A DNA stretch of 64,000 nucleotides from Kazachstania africana CBS 2517 (taxonomy: Eukaryota; Ascomycota; Saccharomycetes; Saccharomycetales; Saccharomycetaceae): NCBI RefSeq assembly GCF_000304475.1, contig NC_018944.1, positions 620,001-684,000 of the forward strand, read 5' to 3'. Under the pieces are notes generated by a model that searched no databases, was not told the origin of the DNA, and saw only the letters and a program-made list of their open reading frames with translations. The position numbers were made by a program, and so were the translations under genes. Below are positions 55,995-64,000 of the stretch, in pieces; the first letter of the stretch is position 1; each line of letters opens with the position of its first letter.

Positions 55995-58343
55995 TTATTT
56001 AGATTTATTCGAAGAATCTTCCTCGGCCATATGAGAATTAGCACTTTCTGTTAAAAATGATGACGAAGTTGAATGCTGTCTTTTCTGGGGTAGGGTCGTC
56101 GAATGAACTCTCCTTGGTATAAAAGGTGCCACAATAGGTTTTTCTGAAATCGATGTGAAGGGCGGCAATCGTGGTTTTTGTAGTGGTTGCTTCTCAAGCC
56201 CCGTATCTGGACTAGATGTCAAGTGGCTATCAATCAAATTGGTAAAAATAGTTGGTGAATTTCTTTTCGATGGCAACATAATTGGCAATCTTGGTAAAGT
56301 AGGTATAGATGGTGATCCAATCGTACTAACCTCTGATGATCTAGACTCTTTATTACTTCCCGGACTAGTATATGAAACCAAAGATGTTTCTGAGTTAGGA
56401 AAAGATGATCGAAGCGACTTATCACATTCCCTGTTATGTAAGGACGATGGACTTCGGACGGGATCAAATGGTGGCAATTTGTTTTCAACTGAGAGAGTTG
56501 ATTCTGAAGAGATTGTGGGTTCGTTATCTTGGGTGATATCTGCTACAGCAGTTCTCGATCTTAACGGGTCAGCTGAAGGTACGCTTGTGTGCTTCATTCT
56601 ATCCTTGAGAACTTCTAAAAGAGGTGAATTTGTTGAAGCCTTGTCACGGAGTTCGTAATTTGAAATATTGAGTGGGGTTCCTCCTAAAATATTGGAAACA
56701 TTCACTGACTTCTCCAGAGTGTTCGTGAAAGTACCGTTATAATCTGGTGTCCTTTGTTTACCTAACGGTGTACTTTCTCCTATGCCTGGGTCCAAAGTAT
56801 ATTTGTCTTTATAATCATCTAAGTAATGCTTCATATTTGCCCTTGTATCAGGTGGATTTTCAGCATCTTTATTGAAACTATGATTCTCAGGAAACTTTGT
56901 GATCTCTTTTTCCCCTTTTTCCTCTTCATCACTATCGAGTGATATAACAACTGGGTTGTTGGATCGGTCTATACCAAACGTATTTTCTCCCTGTATATCT
57001 TCACTTGGTAAATGCACTTCATTATCTTCCTGCTTTACCTGAAAATGCTTATGTCTTTTCTCTATTTTCACTGGCTCCTCCTCTATATGTGGCTTCCAGT
57101 CCCCATCAGTGGTTATTTCAACATGTTCAACTTCTTCGTCACAAATACTTAAAATATCTTCCACAAACTCACAAATTGCCAGCGAATCAATATCCACGTG
57201 TAATTGACAAATAGGACATCGCCATGTAGGGATCTGCATTTGAGAATGTAAGAACCACAAACCATCAAAACATTGCAAATGTTTACACATAATGGACCGT
57301 ACTGGATATTTCATCCTTGTAAAAGAAATTGGACATTGTAAACTCATTATCGTGGAAGTGGTCAAAACACCAGCTAGAGCTTCTTCATCCTGAATCTTTT
57401 TCAAGTTATATAGAGTAGCAGCTTTTATTATTTTTGGATGATTTAAAATTTGTTGAAGAAGGGCTTCAGGTGGTATTACTTCCACAATATATATGGATAT
57501 GAGAAATTCTGCTATCGTGAATGCATATATTAATTCAAAATTATTGTTCTGACCTGTATATCTGATGTATGGGGTCAAATCAGCGGGTTTTGCTGTACCT
57601 TGTTTATTTTTTAAGCCTCTAACATCATCCTTTATTGTAATTCCATTAAACCTGATTTCATTAGGTGAAGGAAATTGAACAATTGTGTCATGACCTGATC
57701 CTAAAGGCGTTAACAAACCACAAAATAAATATAACTTATATTTGCCAGTTTTCAATATTGCATAGTCAGATTCTGATAGTGCAAAATTGGCTCTACAAGT
57801 ACCTCTCCCATCGGTAACCAAAACTTTTTGTGTGGTGTCCGGTATAAGCCTTTTCAATTTATAAAATGGCGATTGCTTGAAGTGCAGAGGCTTATGAGCA
57901 TTCCCTATTGATGAGTGGTTCAGAGTATTTGATATGCTTCCCGATACATGCTGTGAAGGGCCCGGGGAATAGCTAGAAGACACCCTATACTGTTGAGTAC
58001 CGCCATTGGCATTTAAAAAGCTTTGTACTGGAATTCCTCGTTTCACCACCTGCAAAGCACTGGGGTAGTCTAAAATGGCTTCACCATTTCTGGTAAGCTC
58101 TAAGATCAATTTTATAGCTTCAATCACGTCAGATATGATCTCTGATGAATCATAAAAACAGTTGTGTATTTTATCTATGATCCTCTTTTGCAATTCTACT
58201 TTCTTCCCAGAAAGTTTCAAAGAGAAAGATCTGCATAGATCTTTCAATTGTGCAACTCTCATGAGCTCTACCTGGCATACAGCTTCATTGTAACTATTAT
58301 CGACTTTTCTTGATTCTTCGGAAATGGGACTCAATGAGGACAT
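55995..58343 (-). CDS. SIZ1: SIZ1, SUMO E3 ligase of the PIAS type
   Basis: 782 aa from the ATG at 58343 (MSSLSPISEES); the frame runs open to 58463, but those 40 codons are hydrophobic and unlike Siz1. S. cerevisiae Siz1 (YDR409W) has 904. It directs SUMO to PCNA, septins and others. Order: SAP motif about residues 25-60 (LKDLCRSFSLKLSGKKVELQ), PINIT domain about 150-290 (FKQSPFYKLKRLIP, GTAKPADLTPYIRYT), SP-RING about 328-388 (STIMSLQCPISFTRMKYP, CKHLQCFDGLWFL, WRCPICQ), and a SUMO-interacting motif VVISLDSDEEE near 462. The C-terminal 300 residues are Ser/Pro-rich. The wording of the PINIT and RING parts favours SIZ1 over NFI1. Confidence 0.93.
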   Translation of the reverse strand: MSSLSPISEESRKVDNSYNEAVCQVELMRVAQLKDLCRSFSLKLSGKKVELQKRIIDKIHNCFYDSSEIISDVIEAIKLILELTRNGEAILDYPSALQVVKRGIPVQSFLNANGGTQQYRVSSSYSPGPSQHVSGSISNTLNHSSIGNAHKPLHFKQSPFYKLKRLIPDTTQKVLVTDGRGTCRANFALSESDYAILKTGKYKLYLFCGLLTPLGSGHDTIVQFPSPNEIRFNGITIKDDVRGLKNKQGTAKPADLTPYIRYTGQNNNFELIYAFTIAEFLISIYIVEVIPPEALLQQILNHPKIIKAATLYNLKKIQDEEALAGVLTTSTIMSLQCPISFTRMKYPVRSIMCKHLQCFDGLWFLHSQMQIPTWRCPICQLHVDIDSLAICEFVEDILSICDEEVEHVEITTDGDWKPHIEEEPVKIEKRHKHFQVKQEDNEVHLPSEDIQGENTFGIDRSNNPVVISLDSDEEEKGEKEITKFPENHSFNKDAENPPDTRANMKHYLDDYKDKYTLDPGIGESTPLGKQRTPDYNGTFTNTLEKSVNVSNILGGTPLNISNYELRDKASTNSPLLEVLKDRMKHTSVPSADPLRSRTAVADITQDNEPTISSESTLSVENKLPPFDPVRSPSSLHNRECDKSLRSSFPNSETSLVSYTSPGSNKESRSSEVSTIGSPSIPTLPRLPIMLPSKRNSPTIFTNLIDSHLTSSPDTGLEKQPLQKPRLPPFTSISEKPIVAPFIPRRVHSTTLPQKRQHSTSSSFLTESANSHMAEEDSSNKSK

Positions 58344-59053
58344 GATTAGCTTCCAGGAGTGACTTCTGAACTCAGATTTTAGGCTCCCTAGGACCAGTAC
58401 CGAATATCTCCAGTTATATTTAAATATGCCACGCCAATATAGTAAATTATATATTCTTATCATTAATTGTAAGACTCACCATGCAAAACATTTTTTGCTC
58501 ATCATCACTTGATTTATTTGCATGTAGTGCATGGGTGTTCCACGAATTGATCAACATAAGCTATTTCATTGAACTATTACCAATAACTTATGAACCTTGA
58601 GTATTGCAATCTTCCAAGATGATCGGCAGCTCAGTCTGCACAGTTACCTTCAACGCCACAAGATAATTTGAAAATGCGCCATATTTCTTTTGCATTAAAC
58701 CGTTATCCCTTCAAAGATGCGACTCTACCTGGGAATCGATAGGGACTGTACTCTCCACATCAGAACCATGTATGTGGTAACATCCCGCTGCCTCACAGAA
58801 ACCGACCTAAAGGCTTTCTTTTGTTCATGAATGTTGATGAAATGAAGTTTTATTTTTCTCTTGGCAAACACTCTGCGATGACAGGAATTAGAATATAATT
58901 TATCGATTCGTGACTCTGTTTTTACATCTTCGAAAGGTCAAGAAAGAAACTGTAATTTTTGATGGAACGTGTGTATGTCATTAAACAATACGAATCTTAT
59001 AACAATCGATCAGATTTAGAATCATATAGGTATCATATTGCATTGTCATACAT
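58344..59053. other. Divergent promoter region between SIZ1 and ADE8
   Basis: 710 bp. It contains the TGACTC element described separately. No ORF of note or RNA gene was recognised. Confidence 0.5.
58911..58916. promoter_or_regulatory. Bas1/Gcn4-type TGACTC site upstream of ADE8
   Basis: TGACTC lies 138 bp upstream of the ADE8 ATG. S. cerevisiae ADE genes are induced by Bas1-Pho2 through TGACTC, and Gcn4 binds the same core. Single short match, but in the expected place. Confidence 0.5.
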
Positions 59054-59698
59054 ATGAGCAATATGTCCAGAATTGTTGTATTAATATCAGGTTCCGGGTC
59101 TAATTTGCAGGCTTTGATAGATGCGCAACAAAGAAATGAACTTGAAGGAGGCCAAGTTGTATCTGTCATATCTTCAAGTAAGAAAGCATATGGGCTAACT
59201 AGGGCTATTAATGCAAACATTCCATCCAAAATCTGTTCTTTGTACAGTCATACTGAAGGTATAGCAAAAACGGATAAAGTAGGTCGTGCTCAAGCCAGAA
59301 TCGAGTTTGAAAAAGACTTGGCTCAGACGATTGTCGAGTACAAACCAGATGTAGTCGTCTGTGCGGGTTGGCTGTTAATTTTGGGTCCTACATTTTTATC
59401 TAAGATCGGATCCATACCAGTTATCAATCTACATCCAGCTCTTCCAGGCCAGTTCGATGGTACCACACATGCAATCGAAATGGCATGGAATCACTGTCAA
59501 GAGACTAACCAACCTTTCGTTTCCGGTTGCATGGTACATTACGTTATCCAAGAGGTGGACAAAGGTGAACCACTGGTCATAAAGAAATTGAACTTGATTC
59601 CCGGGAAAGAGACTTTAGAAGAGTACGAACAGAGGGTACATAAGGCTGAACATATTGCCATTGTAGAGGCTACTAAACTGGCACTGGGAAATTGCTGA
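59054..59698 (+). CDS. ADE8: ADE8, phosphoribosylglycinamide formyltransferase (GART)
   Basis: 214 aa, as in S. cerevisiae Ade8 (YDR408C). It transfers a formyl group from 10-formyl-THF to GAR in de novo purine synthesis. The nucleotide-binding start is IVVLISGSGSNLQALIDAQ. The active site is in INLHPALPGQFDGTTHAIEMAW, with the catalytic Asn and His in NLHP, and the conserved Asp in YVIQEVDKGEPLV. Two start ATGs are close (59054 and 59063); the second, MSRIVVLIS, is nearer to S. cerevisiae MARIVVLIS, so the true start could be either. Divergent from SIZ1. Confidence 0.96.
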   Translation: MSNMSRIVVLISGSGSNLQALIDAQQRNELEGGQVVSVISSSKKAYGLTRAINANIPSKICSLYSHTEGIAKTDKVGRAQARIEFEKDLAQTIVEYKPDVVVCAGWLLILGPTFLSKIGSIPVINLHPALPGQFDGTTHAIEMAWNHCQETNQPFVSGCMVHYVIQEVDKGEPLVIKKLNLIPGKETLEEYEQRVHKAEHIAIVEATKLALGNC

Positions 59699-60079
59699 AC
59701 TGCATATACATCAGCAAATTCGAATAAACTTCTGGGCAACCTCATTTATTTCTATGACCAAACTAGTGCAAAAAACAAAGAGAAAAACACTCAGATTCAA
59801 ACCAACTTGTACACAGATCCCAACGTGGCCTATTAGGTGCATTCAAACCCTATCAGCACTTAGTAGCGGTGATGGGTCGTTGAAGTTTCAATATAGTCGT
59901 ATATAGTGATGTTGTATTCTTGGATCATCAATTCAAATCTTGGAAAAACTGATGTGGGTATTAACTAACAATGTGACAGTCTGAAAGGACTACAGCAACT
60001 CAATTCGCCATCTACTAGCATTGGCAACCAATCACTTCATATAGAGTTTTGTCTATTACGAGTCTTTTTTTTGTATTTA
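59699..60079. other. Intergenic region between ADE8 and TRS120
   Basis: 381 bp with the ADE8 terminator and TRS120 promoter, including a poly-T at 60065-60072. Nothing else seen. Confidence 0.45.
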
Positions 60080-63000
60080 ATGAAGTCTTTGGCACGATAT
60101 TCCAGCTTTGTCAGCCCTTGTAGAATACATACATTGGTTGTACCAATTGGGAAATGGAAACGGAAGGACTTTAATGAAGCTGTGAGTAAACTGAACGAAT
60201 TCAATGAGGTTAGGTTGTTGGATATTACGCCATTCGATAGTCCACTATTTACACCTCAAGGATTCCCTCAGGGCAGATTATTCTTCGATTTTAACATTCA
60301 GGGCCATAATGATTCCTTAGATCTATTTCTATACGATTTTGAACCTTTCAGAAAAACATTCATAGTAATTGGTTTGGTTAATGATTCCAGTAATGCTACC
60401 AAGAATTTTGAAGTGCTAAAAGAGAAGTATTCCACTATTATATCTCACAATTTAATCTATACGAGCGACATAGGCTCAATTAACGAACTAAATGTTTTTG
60501 TTTCAGACCTTAATGCATCGAGCAATATAGAAACTATTATCTGCGACATAGGCAAAAGCTTTTTAGAGTCTCTGTCACATTACTATTCTTCCTATAAACA
60601 TGTGACACTTCGATCCCCTGGATCCGTAGGCGGTAATACAATTTTGAAGGCATCTTTAACAAAACACTCTGCAAGGCATATATATACAAGATCACCTTCT
60701 ACCAACAATGCCAGTACAATGTCGTCAAAAAGGCTATCGTCAATTGAGATGGCTACAAATAATATCAAGAGAGCAACCTCTATGAAATTAGCTAGCTCTT
60801 TATCTACTTCAGACAGCCGAGCTCAGCAAAGGGCTAAGGGAAGGCAAATGAAAATTTTGGGTAATTTTCAGTTACTGGCTGGTAGGTATACCGACGCATT
60901 AGAAACTTTTACTGAATCAGTTGTGATATTACATAAAATACGCGATTATCTGTGGTTAGGTTCAGCTTTCGACGGTATTGCAATATGCTTTATACTTTTA
61001 TCGTACCTAGAGATTCCATTTCAAATTCCAGAAATTGTGGATAGTCTTTGTCCCATTGAAATAACAAATTCTCCAAGTGAGTCAAATACACCAAGGAATA
61101 GCGTATCTCTCAGTCAGTTTCAATCGCCAAGGAGTTCGATAAATTTCTCTCCAAACAGTTTTACAGCAGATTCGGAGAATGTAAATTTACCTATATTGAT
61201 TAAATCCATTTCAGAAAAAGTTTTATACTATTACGACTTAAGTCTACCACACAACAGTGAATATGCACCTCAGGTTGTGTATGCTAACTGCTTGGTGAAG
61301 ATCCTTACGTTTATGGTATCATGTAGCGCCTCAGACACACTATCAAGCGAAGTATTAACAACCATAGTTCATGGCACTTTAGTGAAGCCGGACTTGACTA
61401 TAGGAAATATAGAAAATGCTCTGTTCTTAAGAGAGGAAATCTATTCTTTTTCAAATAGAATATTTGATCTTCAATTGAAAAATATGGATGCGGAAGCCCA
61501 GTGCACCATATATATAACGCTAGCTCTCGTGTACAAATCTTTAGGATTTGAAAGAAAAGAAGCCTTTGTGCTAAGACTACTTCTTGTGTCACTTGTGGCA
61601 AATGAAGAAAATCTTTATAGATATTCAGATTTCAAAGAATTATTCTCCACAATACTAACTTTGTATAAAATAAAGGAATATAAACCAAAAGATGCTAAAG
61701 CGAGTGTTTCAAACCAGTCCTGGATACTATTACAGAAAAATGTTTTGCAAGTATGTTTGAAGGTTGCGGAAAAGGCAGGCAATGAAAGATACATTACAAA
61801 AATTTCCGTCATGCTTCTCAGCCAATACGCTCATACCTTAAACTCAATCGAGCAGAAGTCAATATTCAAAAAGTACATAAGACCAAGCATAGTCAATGGA
61901 AGAATAGACAGTTACTGGGATCCTTACATTCTAAGAGGTATAAGCCTCCGAAGATTAGAATTCGATCAACCTGGTACAACCAGTGCTACCATTCCAGTGG
62001 AATCTGAAATTCAAAACACCAAAAACCAGAACAAATCGTTTGATGACAGCAAGGTTTTTAATCCTTTTAAAAAACAAAATGACAATAGCATCACTCATAC
62101 AAGTGATTTAGAATCCATGAATAATACTTTCTTGATTGGAGACAGGGCTGAGATAATATTTGTGGTCCAAAATCCGTTTAAATTTGAAGTGGAAATAAGT
62201 CAAGTTCAACTTTGCGGCAGCATTAGTGAATTCTGTGAATTTAGAGAGGAGCCCTACATTTCGCACGAAAATCCTTTCAAAATCAACCCGGAGTCTATTG
62301 TCTCCATTACATTACCTTTAACATTCAGAAAAGCTACACATCAAGAGTATATTACGAGTGACTCAGTGTCCTTTTCGTTGTATGGTCTGTCGTTCACTGA
62401 ATATAAATGTGCTCCGTATGAGAGGGAAAATCTAAAATATATTGAAAATCAACAGAATGAACAATTCAAATATGGCGCTACAATAATCAAGATCCTACCT
62501 GAACAACCCCATATAGAAATACTAAATAGTTCTTCTTTTGTGCCAATATCTCTGATGATTTTGGACGGAACAAAGACAACATATCCCGTCATGATACATA
62601 ATAAGTCGTTGAACTGCGCGGTAGATTACTTAAACTTCAAGACGGTGACAAATATTGAGCTTTCTATGAAATCTGATTATTGGAAAAATGTAAGAGCAGA
62701 TGATTTATTTTCGCTAGAGAAAAAGCTACAGTGGCTAGAGAATTCTGCTATACAAATTATGGATTGTCCTAAGAGACTGGGACCGAATGAAACATTTGAA
62801 GTGGAATTAGAAATTGATACTTCAGGAATTCCTTTGGATTTCAATTCATTTGATTTAGTTATTGAATATGGAATGACTTCAAAGGATAACTCTCGTCTTT
62901 ATGCTAAGGAGTGTCGGGTCACCTTTGATGTCACTTTAACGAAAACTATTGAAGTATCCAGTGTAGATGTTATTCCAGTGAATGAAACGATGGTCCAAGA

Positions 63001-63832
63001 AAACGGTGGTCCTACCTGGCTTAAGTACATACATAAAAGCCTAGCGGCAGATAAATCTCTCCACTATTTTGATTTTGCATTGTTTTTGATTGATGTTAGA
63101 AATTCCTGCTTAAATGCAGTGTCTTTGGAAATTCAGTTTTCAGATTATAAGTCAGTCATTTCGAATATTGAGTCCAATCATAGCTCAAGAGTTATAGTGC
63201 CAGTAAAGAAAATTTCGTATTTGACAAAAGATTTAGCAAAGATGCCAGTACCGACAATTACAAAAGGTAGGCAGTTTATTCAAAGTGGTCTGAAGAAAAA
63301 TCAAGAAATAGAGATGAGAGAGAGCTTTTGGTGTACTGAATATATTTTAGAGAACTTAAAGTGTACCTGGGTACCATTCGACAGGAGCTCCATGGTAGGC
63401 TCAGTCTCTTTCAGGAAGTTCTTCAGAATTTTTGATTCAAAAATGGTTTCAATACTATATCAAGGATCCGCCTCCTATAATATACTCACGTCTACAGAAA
63501 GCCACGAGAATAAGGTAGGAGATAGGATCAATATTAAAGCGGTAATAACACCCTCATCCCCTAAGAAAATTGTTAAAGAGGATTCACTAATAGTTACCTT
63601 GACGATATTTGATAAACTGACACTGAAACTTCTCTCAAAATCGAACAAGCGCATATTATACAATGGCAGTCTAATGGACTATATTGACCCAAATATCACC
63701 AGCAAAGTGTCTTTTGAACTTTTGGTATTGGAGCGTGGGCATTATGAGATTTGTGTCGCGTTATCAAGAATGCAAGATCCCGATCACATTGTGCCAGCTA
63801 ATTCCAATCCAGTTTCATTGCTTGTATCGTAA
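60080..63832 (+). CDS. TRS120: TRS120, TRAPPII-specific subunit
   Basis: 1,250 aa from the ATG at 60080 (MKSLARYSSFVSP); three codons earlier there is only a TTG. S. cerevisiae Trs120 (YDR407C) has 1,289. It is part of TRAPPII, the exchange factor for Ypt31/32 at the late Golgi. The N-terminus has IHTLVVPIGKWKRKDFNEAV and SPLFTPQGFPQGRLFFDF; at about residues 255-300 comes KILGNFQLLAGRYTDALETFTES, a TPR-like helical part; the C-terminal half is made of beta-sandwich (Ig-like) domains with motifs such as IIFVVQNPFKFEVEISQVQL. The last complete gene in the window. Confidence 0.95.
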   Translation: MKSLARYSSFVSPCRIHTLVVPIGKWKRKDFNEAVSKLNEFNEVRLLDITPFDSPLFTPQGFPQGRLFFDFNIQGHNDSLDLFLYDFEPFRKTFIVIGLVNDSSNATKNFEVLKEKYSTIISHNLIYTSDIGSINELNVFVSDLNASSNIETIICDIGKSFLESLSHYYSSYKHVTLRSPGSVGGNTILKASLTKHSARHIYTRSPSTNNASTMSSKRLSSIEMATNNIKRATSMKLASSLSTSDSRAQQRAKGRQMKILGNFQLLAGRYTDALETFTESVVILHKIRDYLWLGSAFDGIAICFILLSYLEIPFQIPEIVDSLCPIEITNSPSESNTPRNSVSLSQFQSPRSSINFSPNSFTADSENVNLPILIKSISEKVLYYYDLSLPHNSEYAPQVVYANCLVKILTFMVSCSASDTLSSEVLTTIVHGTLVKPDLTIGNIENALFLREEIYSFSNRIFDLQLKNMDAEAQCTIYITLALVYKSLGFERKEAFVLRLLLVSLVANEENLYRYSDFKELFSTILTLYKIKEYKPKDAKASVSNQSWILLQKNVLQVCLKVAEKAGNERYITKISVMLLSQYAHTLNSIEQKSIFKKYIRPSIVNGRIDSYWDPYILRGISLRRLEFDQPGTTSATIPVESEIQNTKNQNKSFDDSKVFNPFKKQNDNSITHTSDLESMNNTFLIGDRAEIIFVVQNPFKFEVEISQVQLCGSISEFCEFREEPYISHENPFKINPESIVSITLPLTFRKATHQEYITSDSVSFSLYGLSFTEYKCAPYERENLKYIENQQNEQFKYGATIIKILPEQPHIEILNSSSFVPISLMILDGTKTTYPVMIHNKSLNCAVDYLNFKTVTNIELSMKSDYWKNVRADDLFSLEKKLQWLENSAIQIMDCPKRLGPNETFEVELEIDTSGIPLDFNSFDLVIEYGMTSKDNSRLYAKECRVTFDVTLTKTIEVSSVDVIPVNETMVQENGGPTWLKYIHKSLAADKSLHYFDFALFLIDVRNSCLNAVSLEIQFSDYKSVISNIESNHSSRVIVPVKKISYLTKDLAKMPVPTITKGRQFIQSGLKKNQEIEMRESFWCTEYILENLKCTWVPFDRSSMVGSVSFRKFFRIFDSKMVSILYQGSASYNILTSTESHENKVGDRINIKAVITPSSPKKIVKEDSLIVTLTIFDKLTLKLLSKSNKRILYNGSLMDYIDPNITSKVSFELLVLERGHYEICVALSRMQDPDHIVPANSNPVSLLVS

Positions 63833-64000
63833 CGTTAGTTGCTACATTATGCAACTAAAATACGCACTTTATCTTCTATATACTGATAAAGAAATGCTTT
63901 TGCATTGCCAAATAACCTTTACCGAATTACTGTATTAATAAAAAAACGTTTGTAATTATATAGTTTTAAGAATATCAATAGGTACTGTTTGAATGCCATA
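63833..64000. other. TRS120 3' flank at the window end
   Basis: 168 bp of AT-rich sequence after the TRS120 stop, with no recognisable coding start of a next gene. Confidence 0.5.

Noticed and set aside
58344..58463. 40 extra N-terminal codons on SIZ1
   Set aside because: They are hydrophobic and AT-driven, unlike any PIAS-family start; the ATG at 58343 is followed by family-like sequence.
1..64000. Search for tRNA genes, snoRNAs, Ty LTRs and CRISPR-like arrays
   Set aside because: No box A/B pair with a cloverleaf, no C/D-box pair, no LTR ends and no regularly spaced repeats were recognised by eye; a tRNAscan-SE, Infernal and RepeatMasker run would be decisive.

Overview
The window is nuclear DNA of a budding yeast of the family Saccharomycetaceae. 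It is AT-rich and gene-dense, almost without introns, and most of its proteins can be recognised as orthologues of Saccharomyces cerevisiae proteins. It holds 32 complete protein genes that I can name, one gene cut by the left edge (FTH1), one small conserved mitochondrial-type gene, and one doubtful small ORF. I saw no rRNA, tRNA, CRISPR array, transposon or prokaryotic or viral island. All orthologue and gene-order statements are from memory of family sequences and the S. cerevisiae map, because no search could be run.

The layout has two collinear blocks. Block A (1 to about 20,365) follows S. cerevisiae chromosome II in reverse: FTH1, KTR3, LDH1 (here a tandem pair), COS111, MCM7, a YBR201C-A-like small gene, DER1, BEM1, KTR4, TAF5, YBR197C. 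Block B (about 20,650 to the end) follows chromosome IV from YDR437W down to YDR407C: GPI19, PPM1, GPI17, NPL3, CYM1, RPN9, DYN2, CAD1, SIP1, ARO80, HKR1, RAD30, RPL12, SYF1, YDR415C, ERD1, RRP17, DFM1, STE14, SIZ1, ADE8, TRS120. Two genes from S. cerevisiae chromosome XIII (TAF11 and ERV25) are interleaved in block B, while PPZ2, TIF35, BNA7 and SNX41 are absent from it. That pattern fits a post-whole-genome-duplication yeast outside Saccharomyces (for example Kazachstania, Naumovozyma, Vanderwaltozyma or Tetrapisispora) in which sister copies were lost differently. I cannot fix the genus.

The genes are functionally mixed, as is usual in yeast. There is a visible share of secretory-pathway functions: Golgi mannosyltransferases (KTR3, KTR4), ER degradation (DER1, DFM1), GPI anchoring (GPI17, GPI19), p24 cargo sorting (ERV25), Golgi phosphate recycling and retention (ERD1), TRAPPII (TRS120), and CaaX methylation (STE14). 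Others act in transcription (TAF5, TAF11, ARO80, CAD1, SIP1), DNA replication and repair (MCM7, RAD30), RNA processing (NPL3, SYF1, RRP17), the proteasome (RPN9), SUMO ligation (SIZ1), polarity (BEM1), signalling (HKR1) and purine synthesis (ADE8).

Points worth a second look: a tandem LDH1 duplication whose second copy has lost its catalytic-histidine end to what looks like a one-base insertion in an A7 run; a KTR3 orthologue with DTD where the family has EPx; a SIP1 orthologue with no N-myristoylation start; a short CAD1 with an altered C-terminal cysteine region; a two-intron DYN2 with a 23-nt middle exon; a COX8/COX7C-like small protein beside DER1; and several promoter motifs that match the known regulation of the adjacent genes. 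I did not find a convincing new multi-gene system.
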